Program-made: the position numbers and the translations under genes
From: an uncultured Prevotellaceae bacterium
GTDB taxonomy: Bacteria; Bacteroidota; Bacteroidia; Bacteroidales; Muribaculaceae
Assembly (NCBI GenBank): GCA_905210415.1
Contig: CAJLWM010000019.1
Location: 1 to 31,279, forward strand
DNA length: 31,279 bases
Reading direction: 5' to 3'
In this document: positions 1 through 8,442 of the stretch, piece after piece
How positions within the stretch are numbered: the first letter of the stretch is position 1
Layout of the letters: the number at the start of each line of letters is the position of its first letter
The notes under the pieces: model-generated
The model's input: only the letters and a program-made list of their open reading frames with translations
What the model was told of the DNA's origin: nothing
Database searches by the model: none

Positions 1-102
1 AAGATCGTTTCTTTAAACACTTTTACTAATTTTGCACTTGCTGTTGGACTCTACAGTTTATCAAGTCGTGGGGCAGCGGAGCTGTGCAGTATGACACACT
101 AA
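1..102 (+). CDS. C-terminal tail of an upstream gene (partial)
   Basis: The frame starting at position 1 is open to a TAA at 100-102 and reads as a 33-residue tail containing NFALAVGLYSLSSRGAAEL. It overlaps the next reading frame (GTG at 84) by 19 nt, as is common for translationally coupled genes in phage-type operons. Too little is visible to name a family, and chance openness over 33 codons is possible. Confidence 0.3.
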   Translation, partial: KIVSLNTFTNFALAVGLYSLSSRGAAELCSMTH

Positions 103-920
103 ATGCTTTGCTCACCGCTAACAAGAGTTATGCGACGTGGGACGGCAATTCGGGGCGTGGCTCGACTATAGGTAAGTTGCTTTACGCAAAAGACCTCGAC
201 ATCTACTTCGTCATTCGTGCTGTTGAGAAAACGCTCGTCGAGGAACGCAAGAACTTTCCGAACCGCTATTCTTACAAGTGCATTCTGCAACCTGTAAACC
301 TGTTCGGCGGTCGCATCGTCGATGACAGCGAGGATGCCGACGAGAACGAAATTGAGTTCGTTCCGGCATGGATTGACTTCACGGACTCCACATACGGACG
401 TTGCCTTTTCCTCGCTTTTTCGGGCTACGACGAGAACGACACTTCGGGCGATGCCTCGTTTGTTCGTGGCGAAAGCCGCGAGGAACGCAAGCAGCGCATC
501 GACAATACTTTCTATCAGCCTGTCTCGGTGCAGAACATCGAAGCCGGCGAGAAGGACAAAAAGAGCGAGTATTACGACAAAATCTATATCGGGTGGTGGG
601 ACGCTGCCGCCGACTACGACGGCAAACTCCCGTACCCTTACACCGAAGATGTGGTGATAGCGGAGGACTGGGGCAGTTACTTCCGTCCTCACACCACACT
701 GCGGCTCAACAACAAGATTTTGAACAAATATCGCACTGTCTATCGGGTGAACCCGAAACAAAAGGCGACGTTTAAGTTTCTCTCCGACACAATCCCCAAT
801 CCACGAAGCCTTTTCATCATTCGTGGCAAACGCTACGTCTGCGAAAAGTTAACTGCAACATTCACCTCGCAGGGAATGTCGCAGTTAATCAAAGGCACAT
901 TTTATCCTGTTTTGGATTGA
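84..920 (+). CDS. Phage-like protein of unknown function, 278 aa
   Basis: The start is a GTG at 84. The frame is open back to a stop at 27-29 but has no earlier start codon, so either a GTG is used or the gene has lost its 5' end. The protein is soluble-looking, with no signal peptide or membrane segment. It has an acidic patch near residues 79-90 and a Trp/Tyr-rich middle. Its position at the end of an integrated element, convergent with the integrase, and the overlap with an upstream frame suggest a phage structural or assembly gene. That is inference from context; I do not recognise the family with certainty. Confidence 0.6.
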   Translation: MQYDTLNALLTANKSYATWDGNSGRGSTIGKLLYAKDLDIYFVIRAVEKTLVEERKNFPNRYSYKCILQPVNLFGGRIVDDSEDADENEIEFVPAWIDFTDSTYGRCLFLAFSGYDENDTSGDASFVRGESREERKQRIDNTFYQPVSVQNIEAGEKDKKSEYYDKIYIGWWDAAADYDGKLPYPYTEDVVIAEDWGSYFRPHTTLRLNNKILNKYRTVYRVNPKQKATFKFLSDTIPNPRSLFIIRGKRYVCEKLTATFTSQGMSQLIKGTFYPVLD

Positions 921-930
921 TATTTATACC

Positions 931-1061
931 GTCATCAAAAATGTCATCGAAAATGTCATCAAACTTGCACCGATAGGGTCATTGAAATAGTCAACGATAA
1001 TGTTAGCAAAATATTTAGCGAAAAAGTCACGAAAAACATCATCGAAAAAGTCATTGATTAT
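931..1061. repeat. Degenerate 12-nt periodic repeat at the 3' end of the integrase gene
   Basis: Successive units of about 12 nt with consensus GTCATCGAAAAA can be read at 931, 943, 955, 978, 990, 1002, 1014, 1026, 1038 and 1050. There is a single 11-nt break at 967-977. The array fills the gap between the two convergent genes and reaches the integrase stop codon. It could be recombinase or terminator-related sequence, or an expanded simple repeat. Confidence 0.55.
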
Positions 1062-2293
1062 GCCTTTCTTGGGCGACCTCGTTTTTTCTTCTCCGGCGCA
1101 CCGAAAACGTAGTCGAGGACTTTCCGGTTTGCATCGTCCACCTTCTTCTGGTCGAAGTCGATGTAGATGTCGGTAACGGTGTTGCCGCCGTGCCCGAGGG
1201 CTGCCGCGATAGTTTCCTTTGGAATATCGAGGCTGGCGGCTACCGTAGCCCACGAGTGGCGAGCCCAGTATGTGGTAAGCTCGTCAATCTTTATGCCGTC
1301 ATCAATGGCGTTAAGCGTCTCTTTTAGTGTTCTCAAGCCGTGGCTGAGCCGCATATAATAGCTGCGATAGTTCTTGTTGGTGTCAAGCGGATTGATGAGC
1401 CAATCCTTGCCACGGTACTTCTCGATTATCGCCATTGCTTCCGGCTCTACCTTAATAGAGTAGTGGCGGCTGGTCTTTGCTCGGTCGTACTCGATGCGAC
1501 CATCTTCAATGGATTTAAGGTTGCATAAATCCACGATATTTATTCCGCAGAGGCAGAATATCAATTTGAAGATGTCGCGGTACTTTTCCTCGAAACCGTC
1601 GATAGGAGTGTTGAAGATTTTTCTCAAAACTTCAACCTTAAACGAGCGTTTTCTCGTTTTTACAGGCTTGATTTTGAACTTTCTAAATGGGTAGTGCACA
1701 GTCACTTCCTCGTCGATTGCGTCATTAAAGACAGCACGAATGTTACGGAAGTGAATGTTGCGAGCATTTTGCGACGGAGAGGTCTGTGCGAGGAAGTCAT
1801 CTAAGCCATAAAGCCATTCTTTATTGATGTCCTCAAAGACCAATGACTCCACTTTTTGCATACCTACATAGGTGATGACCTTCTTTAATGTGCATTTATA
1901 GAGGTCGTAGGTACGCCCTTTGTAGCGTTGAATAAAACGCTCGAAGTAGGGAACGAAAGCATTTTTGGGGACTTTCTTTTCAGTGCCCTCTTTGTCTCGG
2001 GCAAGAATCAAGTCCTTAATTTCTTTCGCTGTGAGTTCAGTTCTGCCGCTTTTAGTGTACTCAAAAATGAGCATGTCTATTTCCTGCTTACGCTGGTTAA
2101 GCAGCAGATTTAGAGCCTCTTTTTGGGGGTGATTCACTACTCTGAAGTTTGCTTTATCCCACTGTTTCGGAAGCAACTTAAAACCGAGATTGATAAAACT
2201 CGTGTTCTGTGCCGTGAAGATTGCAATCTTCAACGGGCACTCGCAACCGTCGGCGACGTTGCGGTGGTCAAGATAGAATTTCGTACTTGCCAT
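1058..2293 (-). CDS. Tyrosine recombinase (integrase), Bacteroidetes type
   Basis: Site-specific recombinase expected to integrate and excise the element at tRNA-Ser. An ATG at 2293 gives 411 aa; the frame stays open to 2368, but the N-terminus beginning MASTKFYLD is more typical of the family. The order is an N-terminal arm-binding region, a core-binding domain at about residues 110-210, and a catalytic domain at about 225-400. Visible catalytic positions are the Arg of YWARHSW (about 345), His of LGHGG (about 368) and nucleophile Tyr of VTDIY (about 377). The first catalytic Arg is replaced by Ile in CLCGINIVDL (about 251), and the HxxR His is Tyr. The basic tail KKKRGRPRKA resembles an AT-hook. 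The gene converges with the phage-like gene at 84-920. Confidence 0.93.
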   Translation of the reverse strand: MASTKFYLDHRNVADGCECPLKIAIFTAQNTSFINLGFKLLPKQWDKANFRVVNHPQKEALNLLLNQRKQEIDMLIFEYTKSGRTELTAKEIKDLILARDKEGTEKKVPKNAFVPYFERFIQRYKGRTYDLYKCTLKKVITYVGMQKVESLVFEDINKEWLYGLDDFLAQTSPSQNARNIHFRNIRAVFNDAIDEEVTVHYPFRKFKIKPVKTRKRSFKVEVLRKIFNTPIDGFEEKYRDIFKLIFCLCGINIVDLCNLKSIEDGRIEYDRAKTSRHYSIKVEPEAMAIIEKYRGKDWLINPLDTNKNYRSYYMRLSHGLRTLKETLNAIDDGIKIDELTTYWARHSWATVAASLDIPKETIAAALGHGGNTVTDIYIDFDQKKVDDANRKVLDYVFGAPEKKKRGRPRKA

Positions 2294-2427
2294 GGCTTGA
2301 AAAACTTTAACAAGGTATTTGCATACCTCCTTCGCCAAAAGACTCCAAATGCTGCCAAAATGTGCCATTCTTTGTCTTTTTTTTTACAAATACGAGAACA
2401 ATTCTTACGTATTCTACCCTTAAAACA

Positions 2428-2458
2428 AACACGCTAATTCGTTGAAAATTAGCGTGTT
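2428..2458 (-). terminator. Hairpin terminator downstream of tRNA-Ser
   Basis: A perfect 12-bp inverted repeat, AACACGCTAATT and its complement, is separated by a 7-nt loop (2440-2446). On the minus strand it is followed by a T-rich stretch. It lies 6 nt beyond the tRNA 3' end and fits a Rho-independent terminator. It could also form part of the attachment region of the integrated element. Confidence 0.7.
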
Positions 2459-2463
2459 GATTG

Positions 2464-2551
2464 CGGAGCGAGGGGGATTCGAACCCCCGATACGCTTTTG
2501 GCGTATACACGCTTTCCAGGCGTGCCTCTTCAGCCACTCGAGCATCACTCC
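2464..2551 (-). tRNA. tRNA-Ser (GGA)
   Basis: The reverse complement folds as a class II tRNA of 88 nt. The acceptor is GGAGTGA/TCGCTCC with a G discriminator. The anticodon stem CACGC/GCGTG has loop CTGGAAA, giving anticodon GGA at 2515-2517. There is a long variable arm and a perfect T-stem GGGGG/CCCCC. CCA is not encoded (CAA follows). It serves as the apparent integration target of the adjacent element. Confidence 0.95.
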
Positions 2552-2617
2552 ATATTATATGACCCGAATCGGGACGGGAAATTAATTCGAGCCGTATGGT
2601 CCGAAATGAAATGTTTG

Positions 2618-2626
2618 GCAAAAGTA
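2618..2626 (-). promoter_or_regulatory. -7 box of the tRNA-Ser promoter
   Basis: The minus strand reads TACTTTTGC, matching the Bacteroidetes -7 consensus TAnnTTTG, about 67 nt upstream of the mature tRNA 5' end. I see no clear TTTG -33 box 19-21 nt upstream. The leader between box and tRNA holds a short palindrome, CCCGAATCGGG. Confidence 0.45.
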
Positions 2627-2789
2627 GTAAAAAATGCATAATTGCCGGCTGTTTTGCCTCCGAAATTTTCCACAATCTTTGTTTTTCATCTTGCTGTTGG
2701 ACTCTATATTTTCTTCCTATGGTGTTGTGAAGTTACGATTTTTGATGAGATATTGTGTTATATGCGACTTTTCCTGAGGGCTTTGGGGA

Positions 2790-3695
2790 TTAGCGTTGGT
2801 GTTTTGAGGTGGTGTAGACGATTTTCCCGGATGCTTTGTCGATGATGTGTATTGTGGCTGGTTCGGGGTAATTACTATTGTAGTATTTTATGGAGTAGTC
2901 GGTCGCGCGGTAGGGTGTAACTCGCTTGCCATCGGTGCAGAAGAATGCTGCGCGATTGCCCTTATATATCACAAATCCGTTTTGGTTGTAGTTGGCGTAG
3001 AAGCCATCTATTTTGCCTGTTCGAAGGATCTTTCCGCTCGTTTCGTTGACAAAAATCAGGCTGTCGTCTTTTAGCGCCAATAGGAAGGTGCCAACTATCG
3101 TGCCAGATGTTAAGACGGTTACGTTGGGGAACCTATCCTGCAATTGCTGTTTGCGGAGTCGGCATTCTTCAAAGGTGTCGAGATATACGCCTTCTGTGTC
3201 GGGCCAACGGCTCGAATTGTATTCGTGGAGAATGGATTGTGTGAGGATGGGCGGATCGGGGTATTCGTTCTGCCAAAGAGAGAAGGTCATATCGTGCATT
3301 CCTATCTCTTTGCCGTGGGCATAAACGTTGTTCGAACCGTGATACTCGTCCATGATATAGGCTTCGCTCTTACCCAATGCGCACACTATGTCGTAATGCC
3401 TGTCTCTGAGCCAGGAAACGCTGTTTTGCATCAAGAAATATTGAGAGTAATTCCATCCGCCGTTGATGTAGAGAAATCCGTTGCCCAACTCTATGTCGAT
3501 GTCGCAGAAATTCAGGTGGAGGCTATATCTGCAATCGAAACATTCGCTGTCGTCAATCTCCGCTGTGATGCCTTTGGTGATATGGAAATAGTTTTCGAGG
3601 CGGGTTTTTAGAGCGTGAATCTCTGCCAAGGCCTTGTCTTTATCGTCAAGGTCGTGGAAATCGTGCGGTATTATCATCTCTACATATACGCTCAT
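2790..3695 (-). CDS. Uncharacterised protein, 301 aa
   Basis: I do not recognise this family. The ATG at 3695 gives a soluble-looking protein without signal peptide or membrane span. The N-terminal half is rich in acidic and aromatic residues (for example FDCRYSLHLNF and YINGGWNYSQYF). The C-terminal half has short beta-type stretches resembling a small propeller-like or sheet repeat (GTIVGTFLLALKDDSLIFVN, then SGKILRTGKIDGFY and SGKIVYTTSK). It stands alone between tRNA-Ser and the MATE gene, with only 38 bp to the latter, which is also on the minus strand. Confidence 0.75.
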   Translation of the reverse strand: MSVYVEMIIPHDFHDLDDKDKALAEIHALKTRLENYFHITKGITAEIDDSECFDCRYSLHLNFCDIDIELGNGFLYINGGWNYSQYFLMQNSVSWLRDRHYDIVCALGKSEAYIMDEYHGSNNVYAHGKEIGMHDMTFSLWQNEYPDPPILTQSILHEYNSSRWPDTEGVYLDTFEECRLRKQQLQDRFPNVTVLTSGTIVGTFLLALKDDSLIFVNETSGKILRTGKIDGFYANYNQNGFVIYKGNRAAFFCTDGKRVTPYRATDYSIKYYNSNYPEPATIHIIDKASGKIVYTTSKHQR

Positions 3696-3733
3696 AAGGC
3701 AAAGGTAATGGTTTGCGGTGGAATATCACAGCG

Positions 3734-5050
3734 TTAATTCTGTGAGGCGATGCGCACACTCTCTTGGCGTAGCCAGATGATGGTCTGCACTATACTGCGC
3801 AGGGCGAGGAAAGCGATGAAAGCCAGCCACAGGCGGTTGTTGCCTGTGGGGACAGGCAAGCCGAAGTAGATGGCGAAGAATGCGGCGCTTGCTATAGCCA
3901 CAGTTATGAGCATGCCTCGGGTATCGGTCTGTCCGATAAACACGCCGTCCCACACAAATGCTGCCATCGAAGCCAGCGGAATTGCCGCGCACCACCAGCG
4001 GTAGTCGATGGCTGTGCGCACCACGTCGGCATCGTCGGTGAGCAGGGTGAAAATCTGTTGAGGAAGCAAGGTGTAAGCCGCCAGATACACTATCGCCACA
4101 GTCAGCCCCCAGAGCATAAGGCGCTTGATGCAGTTGTGGCGTCGGGGGGTGTTGCCTTCGCCCACGAAGCGTCCCACCAAAGCCTCCCCGGCAAAGGCGA
4201 TACCGTCCATAAAGTAGGAGAAGAGTATGTATAGTTGCATGATGATGGCGTTGGCAGCGAGGATAAGGTCGCCACTGCGTGCGCCTATCGACACAAACGA
4301 AAGTGTGACGACAATCATGCAGAAACTCCTGAAGAAGATGTGGCTGTTCACCCGCATCATGCGCGTTATGCCCTCGGTCTGCATTACTTCTTTCAATGAA
4401 GCGCCTCGCAGCATATTGCGGTGCTTACTGAATATCAGCACGGCGCTATATATCAGCCCGATGTATTCGGCCACAAGCGTACCTACGGCGATGCCCACGA
4501 AGCCCATCTTCAGCACAAACACGGCTATAAGACTCGCCACCACATTGAGTGAGTCAACGCAGATGGATATGTGCATAGCGCTCTTGGAGTCTTGCATACC
4601 GAGGAACCAGCCTTTCACCGCCATCATGATGAGCACGGCTGGTGCGCCCCAAATCACTATGTAGAAATATTGGCGAGCCAAGGCAAGCACGCCATCTGAT
4701 GGTCCGATGATTTTCAGCGTGAGCCATTGCAGTGGATATTGCAGGGCCACAATGCCAAGGGCGATGATGGCTGCCAGAGTGCAGGCGCGCAGCAATGCTC
4801 CTCGCAGAGCCGACACGTCGCCGCTGCCATAAGCCTGGGCGGTGATGCCCGATGTGCCCATGCGCAGGAATCCGAAATTCCAGTAGGTGATATTAAACAT
4901 CATGGCGCTCACCGACATAGCGCCGATAAAAGCCGTGTTGCCAAGGTGACCGGCAATGGTGAGGTCGATAAGACCGAGCAGCGGAATGGTGACGTTGGCC
5001 ACAATGGCAGGCAGCGCAATGCGCAGAATCTCCTTGTCGATGCTTCTCAT
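3734..5050 (-). CDS. MATE-family multidrug/metabolite exporter (DinF-like)
   Basis: A 438-aa inner-membrane protein with about twelve hydrophobic segments. The opening (residues 8-40) has the MATE-type N-terminal helix IALPAIVANVTIPLLGLIDL, followed by HLGNTAFIGAMSVSAM. The family exports cationic drugs or metabolites in exchange for Na+ or H+; DinF-like members are common in Bacteroidales. It begins 16 bp after the mfd stop and is probably the last gene of the protease-mfd-MATE transcript. Substrate cannot be deduced. Confidence 0.9.
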   Translation of the reverse strand: MRSIDKEILRIALPAIVANVTIPLLGLIDLTIAGHLGNTAFIGAMSVSAMMFNITYWNFGFLRMGTSGITAQAYGSGDVSALRGALLRACTLAAIIALGIVALQYPLQWLTLKIIGPSDGVLALARQYFYIVIWGAPAVLIMMAVKGWFLGMQDSKSAMHISICVDSLNVVASLIAVFVLKMGFVGIAVGTLVAEYIGLIYSAVLIFSKHRNMLRGASLKEVMQTEGITRMMRVNSHIFFRSFCMIVVTLSFVSIGARSGDLILAANAIIMQLYILFSYFMDGIAFAGEALVGRFVGEGNTPRRHNCIKRLMLWGLTVAIVYLAAYTLLPQQIFTLLTDDADVVRTAIDYRWWCAAIPLASMAAFVWDGVFIGQTDTRGMLITVAIASAAFFAIYFGLPVPTGNNRLWLAFIAFLALRSIVQTIIWLRQESVRIASQN

Positions 5051-5066
5051 AATCGTGGTGAGGGGT

Positions 5067-8000
5067 TTAGAGGGCGGCGAGTTGGGTGATGGCTTGCAAT
5101 ATTGCTACGGCCTCTTCCACGGTGGTGACGTGGTGGATGAGTATTGAGCGGCGGTTGCGCACCTCGCGCAATTGGCATCGCACCGGGTTGTCTTGCACAT
5201 AGTGGATGATCTTGCCGAAAGCAGGCGACTGATAGTAGGCGCGGTTTTCCTCGCCCACGAAGTAGATATACATTTCGCCTTGCTTGAGCATAATCTTCTC
5301 GATGCCGAGCGTGCGTGCTATGCGGCGCAGCGTGACTATGCGTATCAGTTCCAAGCCTTCGTGAGGAATGCGGCCGAAGCGGTCTTCCAGACGGCGACGG
5401 AACTCCATCACGTCGGTTTCGCGCTCCATATTGTCGAGTTCTTGGTAGAGGCTTATTCGTTCGCCCTCCTGCGGAACGTAGGTGGCTGGGAACATCAGTT
5501 CCATGTCGCTATCAATCACGCAGTCGGAAACGTAGGATGTCTCTTCGTCGTTGAGCTTGTCGTCGGCCTCCTTGCGGTCGCGGAAGGTGTCGGCAAATTC
5601 CTCTGTAGAGAGTTCGAGCATAGCCTCTTTGAGGATTTTCTGGTAAGTCTCGTAGCCGAGGTCAGCGATGAAACCGCTCTGTTCGGCGCCCAGCAGATTG
5701 CCGGCACCGCGTATGTCGAGGTCCTGCATGGCAATGTGTATGCCGCTGCCGAGGTCGGAGAAACTTTCGATGGCTTGCAGACGGCGTCGCGAGGTGGCGC
5801 TGAGAGTCTTGCCGGGAGGCACGAGCAGGTAGCAGAATGCCTTGCGCGAACTGCGGCCCACGCGGCCACGAAGTTGGTGCAACTCGCTTAGTCCGAATGC
5901 TTGCGCATTGTTGATTATGATTGTATTGACGTTAGGCATGTCTATACCACTCTCAATGATAGTGGTGGCGATAAGCACGTCGTAGTCGTGATTGGCAAAA
6001 TCTATGATTATCTGCTCCAGTTTCTCTGGCTTCATCTGTCCGTGGCCTACCACTACGCGGGCATCAGGTACAAGGCGCTTCACCATCTGTTCGAGATGGG
6101 TGAGCCCGTCGATGTGGTTGTTGACGATAAACACTTGTCCGTTGCGCGACATCTCGAAGTTGATGGCTTCGCTCAGGATGTCGTCGTCGAGCGAATTCAC
6201 CGAGGTGAGAATAGGGTAGCGGTTGGCAGGAGGCGTGGTGATGGTGCTGAGGTCGCGAGCGCCCATCAGAGAGAATTGCAGAGTGCGTGGAATAGGTGTG
6301 GCGCTCATGGTGAGCGTGTCTACATTCACCTTCATCTGCTTGAGTTTTTCCTTCACGGTCACACCGAACTTCTGCTCCTCGTCGATGACGAGCAGGCCCA
6401 AATCCTTGAACTTCACGTTCTTGCCAATGATTTTGTGCGTGCCGATTAGGATGTCTATTTTGCCATCTTCGAGGTCTTTTAATATCTGAGTCACATCCTT
6501 GGCCTTGCGGGCACGGCTGAGATAGTCGATGCGCACAGGGAACTCCTTTAGGCGCTCTTTGAATGTGGTGTAGTGCTGAAATGCGAGCACCGTGGTGGGC
6601 ACAAGCACAGCAGTCTGTTTGCCGTCGACGGCAGCCTTAAATGCGGCACGGATAGCCACTTCGGTCTTGCCGAAACCCACGTCGCCGCAGATTAGGCGGT
6701 CCATCGGGCGGGCACTTTCCATGTCGGCTTTCACGGCATTTGTGGCCTTGAGTTGGTCGGGGGTGTCCTCGTAGATAAACGATGCCTCAAGTTCGTGCTG
6801 CATATATCCGTCGGGGGTGAATGCGTAGCCCTGCTGCGCTTTGCGGGCTGCATATAGGCGAATGAGGTCGCGCGCAATGTCTTTGAGTTTGTTCTTTGTG
6901 CGCTCCTTGACCTTGTTCCACGCGCCCGAACCGATCTTGCTCAGGCGTGGTGGTTCGCCCTCTTTGCCGCGATATTTCGACAGTTTGTGTAGCGAGTGAA
7001 TCGACACGAAAATCATGTCGTTGTTGAGGTAGGTGAGCTTGATCATCTCCTGAGGAGTGCCATTTACGGTGGTTTTCACCAGTCCGCCGAAGCGGCCGAT
7101 GCCGTGGTCGATGTGCACGATATAGTCGCCAACCTCTATTTGGTTGAGCTCCTTGAGCGATAGGGCGAGTTTGCCACCGCGAGCGCGGTCGCTCTTGAGA
7201 TTGTATTTGTGGAAACGGTCGAAAATCTGGTGGTCGGTGAAGACGCAGATTTTCAGGTCGGCATCGATAAAGCCTTCGTGCAGCGTGCGTAGCACCGGCG
7301 TGAAGGTGATGTCGTCGGCGCGGTCGGCGAAGATCGACTTCAGACGGTCGATTTGCTTGCTGCTATCCGATAGGATGTGTATGGTGTAACCATCGGCGAG
7401 AAATCGCTTAAACGATTCGCCGATAAGGTCGAAATTCTTGTGATAGATGCCTTGGGGAGAGCAGTGCAGCGACATGCGTGTCACGCCTGTCTCTTCGGGC
7501 GCTTCGCCCTGATGATATGTTATGCGGGAGTGTGCGGCAAATTCGCTGGCAAACTCGTCGCTGTCTACCACCTTCTCGAGAGCCGATTCGTCGTAGTCGT
7601 CGGCTATCAAGGCGCTGTGTGAGATGTTTTCCTCGCTAATTTCCTTCACGCGGGAGAGTATCCACTGCGGATTGTGGCACAGCAGCACGGCATCGTTGCC
7701 GACAAACTTGAGCAGCGACACGCCTTTTGCCGTAGATGAGCCGCTATTGCTCATGATGTAGATGGTGTCGGCTTGCGCCTCAGATAGCTGTGTCTCTACG
7801 TTGAAGGTGCGAATGCTCTCTATGTCGTCGCCGAAGAAGTCGATGCGGTAGGGCAGTTCGTTGGAATATGAATAGACGTCGAGAATCGAACCGCGAAGTG
7901 CGTATTGCCCAGGCTCATACACATAGTCCACCTGGTTGAAGCCCAGTTCGCGAAGGCGCTTGGCCGTTTCGCTCATGTCGGCCACTCTGCCAGCCGATAG

Positions 8001-8432
8001 GCAAAGTGTGTTTTTGTCAACCTCTTCGCGCTCAGCCACGCGCTCGGCGATGGCTTCGGGATAGGTTACCACCCATCGCAGTTGCTTGTTCTCGCTCCAT
8101 TGGTTGAGCACTTCGGTGCGGAGAATCTCGTTAGGCGCATCTATTTGTCCGTATTTGATGTCGCGCTTATAGCCCGAAGGGAATATGAGCACTTGCTTAT
8201 CGTTGGTGATTTGACATAGGTCGTGATACATATATCCCGCCTCGTCGAGGTCGTTGGCGATAATCACATATGGGGTTTTGCGTTTAGGCAGACCGGCAAA
8301 AAGCAGTGCCGTGGCCGATCCTGCAAGCCCATCGATGAGAATGCGTTTGCGGCCTCTGCCCGAAAGGATGCTTTTGAGGGCTTCCTTTCGTGTGGTGCTA
8401 TTGAATAATGCGCTTAGTTCGTCGATTTCCAC
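5067..8432 (-). CDS. mfd: Transcription-repair coupling factor Mfd
   Basis: Mfd displaces stalled RNA polymerase from damaged DNA and recruits UvrA, starting transcription-coupled excision repair. The 1121-aa length is normal for Bacteroidetes. In order there are an N-terminal UvrB-like region, a CarD-like RNA-polymerase interaction domain around GDYIVHIDHGIGRFGG, helicase domain 1 with Walker A GDVGFGKTE (Lys589) and DEEQ box (684-687), helicase domain 2 with QLRGRVGRSSR, and a C-terminal TRCF domain. The start is a GTG at 8432. An in-frame TGA lies two codons upstream and no ATG occurs near, so the GTG seems real. It begins 10 nt after the protease stop, which implies co-transcription. Confidence 0.97.
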   Translation of the reverse strand: MEIDELSALFNSTTRKEALKSILSGRGRKRILIDGLAGSATALLFAGLPKRKTPYVIIANDLDEAGYMYHDLCQITNDKQVLIFPSGYKRDIKYGQIDAPNEILRTEVLNQWSENKQLRWVVTYPEAIAERVAEREEVDKNTLCLSAGRVADMSETAKRLRELGFNQVDYVYEPGQYALRGSILDVYSYSNELPYRIDFFGDDIESIRTFNVETQLSEAQADTIYIMSNSGSSTAKGVSLLKFVGNDAVLLCHNPQWILSRVKEISEENISHSALIADDYDESALEKVVDSDEFASEFAAHSRITYHQGEAPEETGVTRMSLHCSPQGIYHKNFDLIGESFKRFLADGYTIHILSDSSKQIDRLKSIFADRADDITFTPVLRTLHEGFIDADLKICVFTDHQIFDRFHKYNLKSDRARGGKLALSLKELNQIEVGDYIVHIDHGIGRFGGLVKTTVNGTPQEMIKLTYLNNDMIFVSIHSLHKLSKYRGKEGEPPRLSKIGSGAWNKVKERTKNKLKDIARDLIRLYAARKAQQGYAFTPDGYMQHELEASFIYEDTPDQLKATNAVKADMESARPMDRLICGDVGFGKTEVAIRAAFKAAVDGKQTAVLVPTTVLAFQHYTTFKERLKEFPVRIDYLSRARKAKDVTQILKDLEDGKIDILIGTHKIIGKNVKFKDLGLLVIDEEQKFGVTVKEKLKQMKVNVDTLTMSATPIPRTLQFSLMGARDLSTITTPPANRYPILTSVNSLDDDILSEAINFEMSRNGQVFIVNNHIDGLTHLEQMVKRLVPDARVVVGHGQMKPEKLEQIIIDFANHDYDVLIATTIIESGIDMPNVNTIIINNAQAFGLSELHQLRGRVGRSSRKAFCYLLVPPGKTLSATSRRRLQAIESFSDLGSGIHIAMQDLDIRGAGNLLGAEQSGFIADLGYETYQKILKEAMLELSTEEFADTFRDRKEADDKLNDEETSYVSDCVIDSDMELMFPATYVPQEGERISLYQELDNMERETDVMEFRRRLEDRFGRIPHEGLELIRIVTLRRIARTLGIEKIMLKQGEMYIYFVGEENRAYYQSPAFGKIIHYVQDNPVRCQLREVRNRRSILIHHVTTVEEAVAILQAITQLAAL

Positions 8433-8442
8433 TTTTCAGCAA

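Larger units (their letters stand above)
1..2463. mobile_element. End of an element (phage or ICE-like) integrated at tRNA-Ser
   Basis: A tyrosine recombinase gene lies directly beside the 3' end of a tRNA-Ser gene and reads away from it, the usual arrangement for an element integrated into a tRNA 3' end. A phage-like gene converges on the recombinase from the left. The other end of the element, which should carry a duplicated piece of the tRNA 3' end, is beyond the left edge, so boundaries and type cannot be fixed. The junction at about 2463 is inferred from the tRNA end, not from a visible att duplication. Confidence 0.55.

Noticed and set aside
924..1253. Minus-strand frame overlapping the integrase end, with periodic DFFD-type residues
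   Set aside because: The periodicity follows from the 12-nt DNA repeat; no independent start is visible. Kept only as a frameshift possibility in the findings.
2556..2576. ATGACCCGAATCGGGAC resembling the right arm of the palindrome family
   Set aside because: Only a short, partial match and itself a small palindrome in the tRNA-Ser leader; not enough to call a copy.
5172..8408. Many long open frames antisense to mfd and similar frames antisense to other genes
   Set aside because: They mirror strongly coding genes, lack start signals and have low-complexity or unlikely residues; they are shadows.
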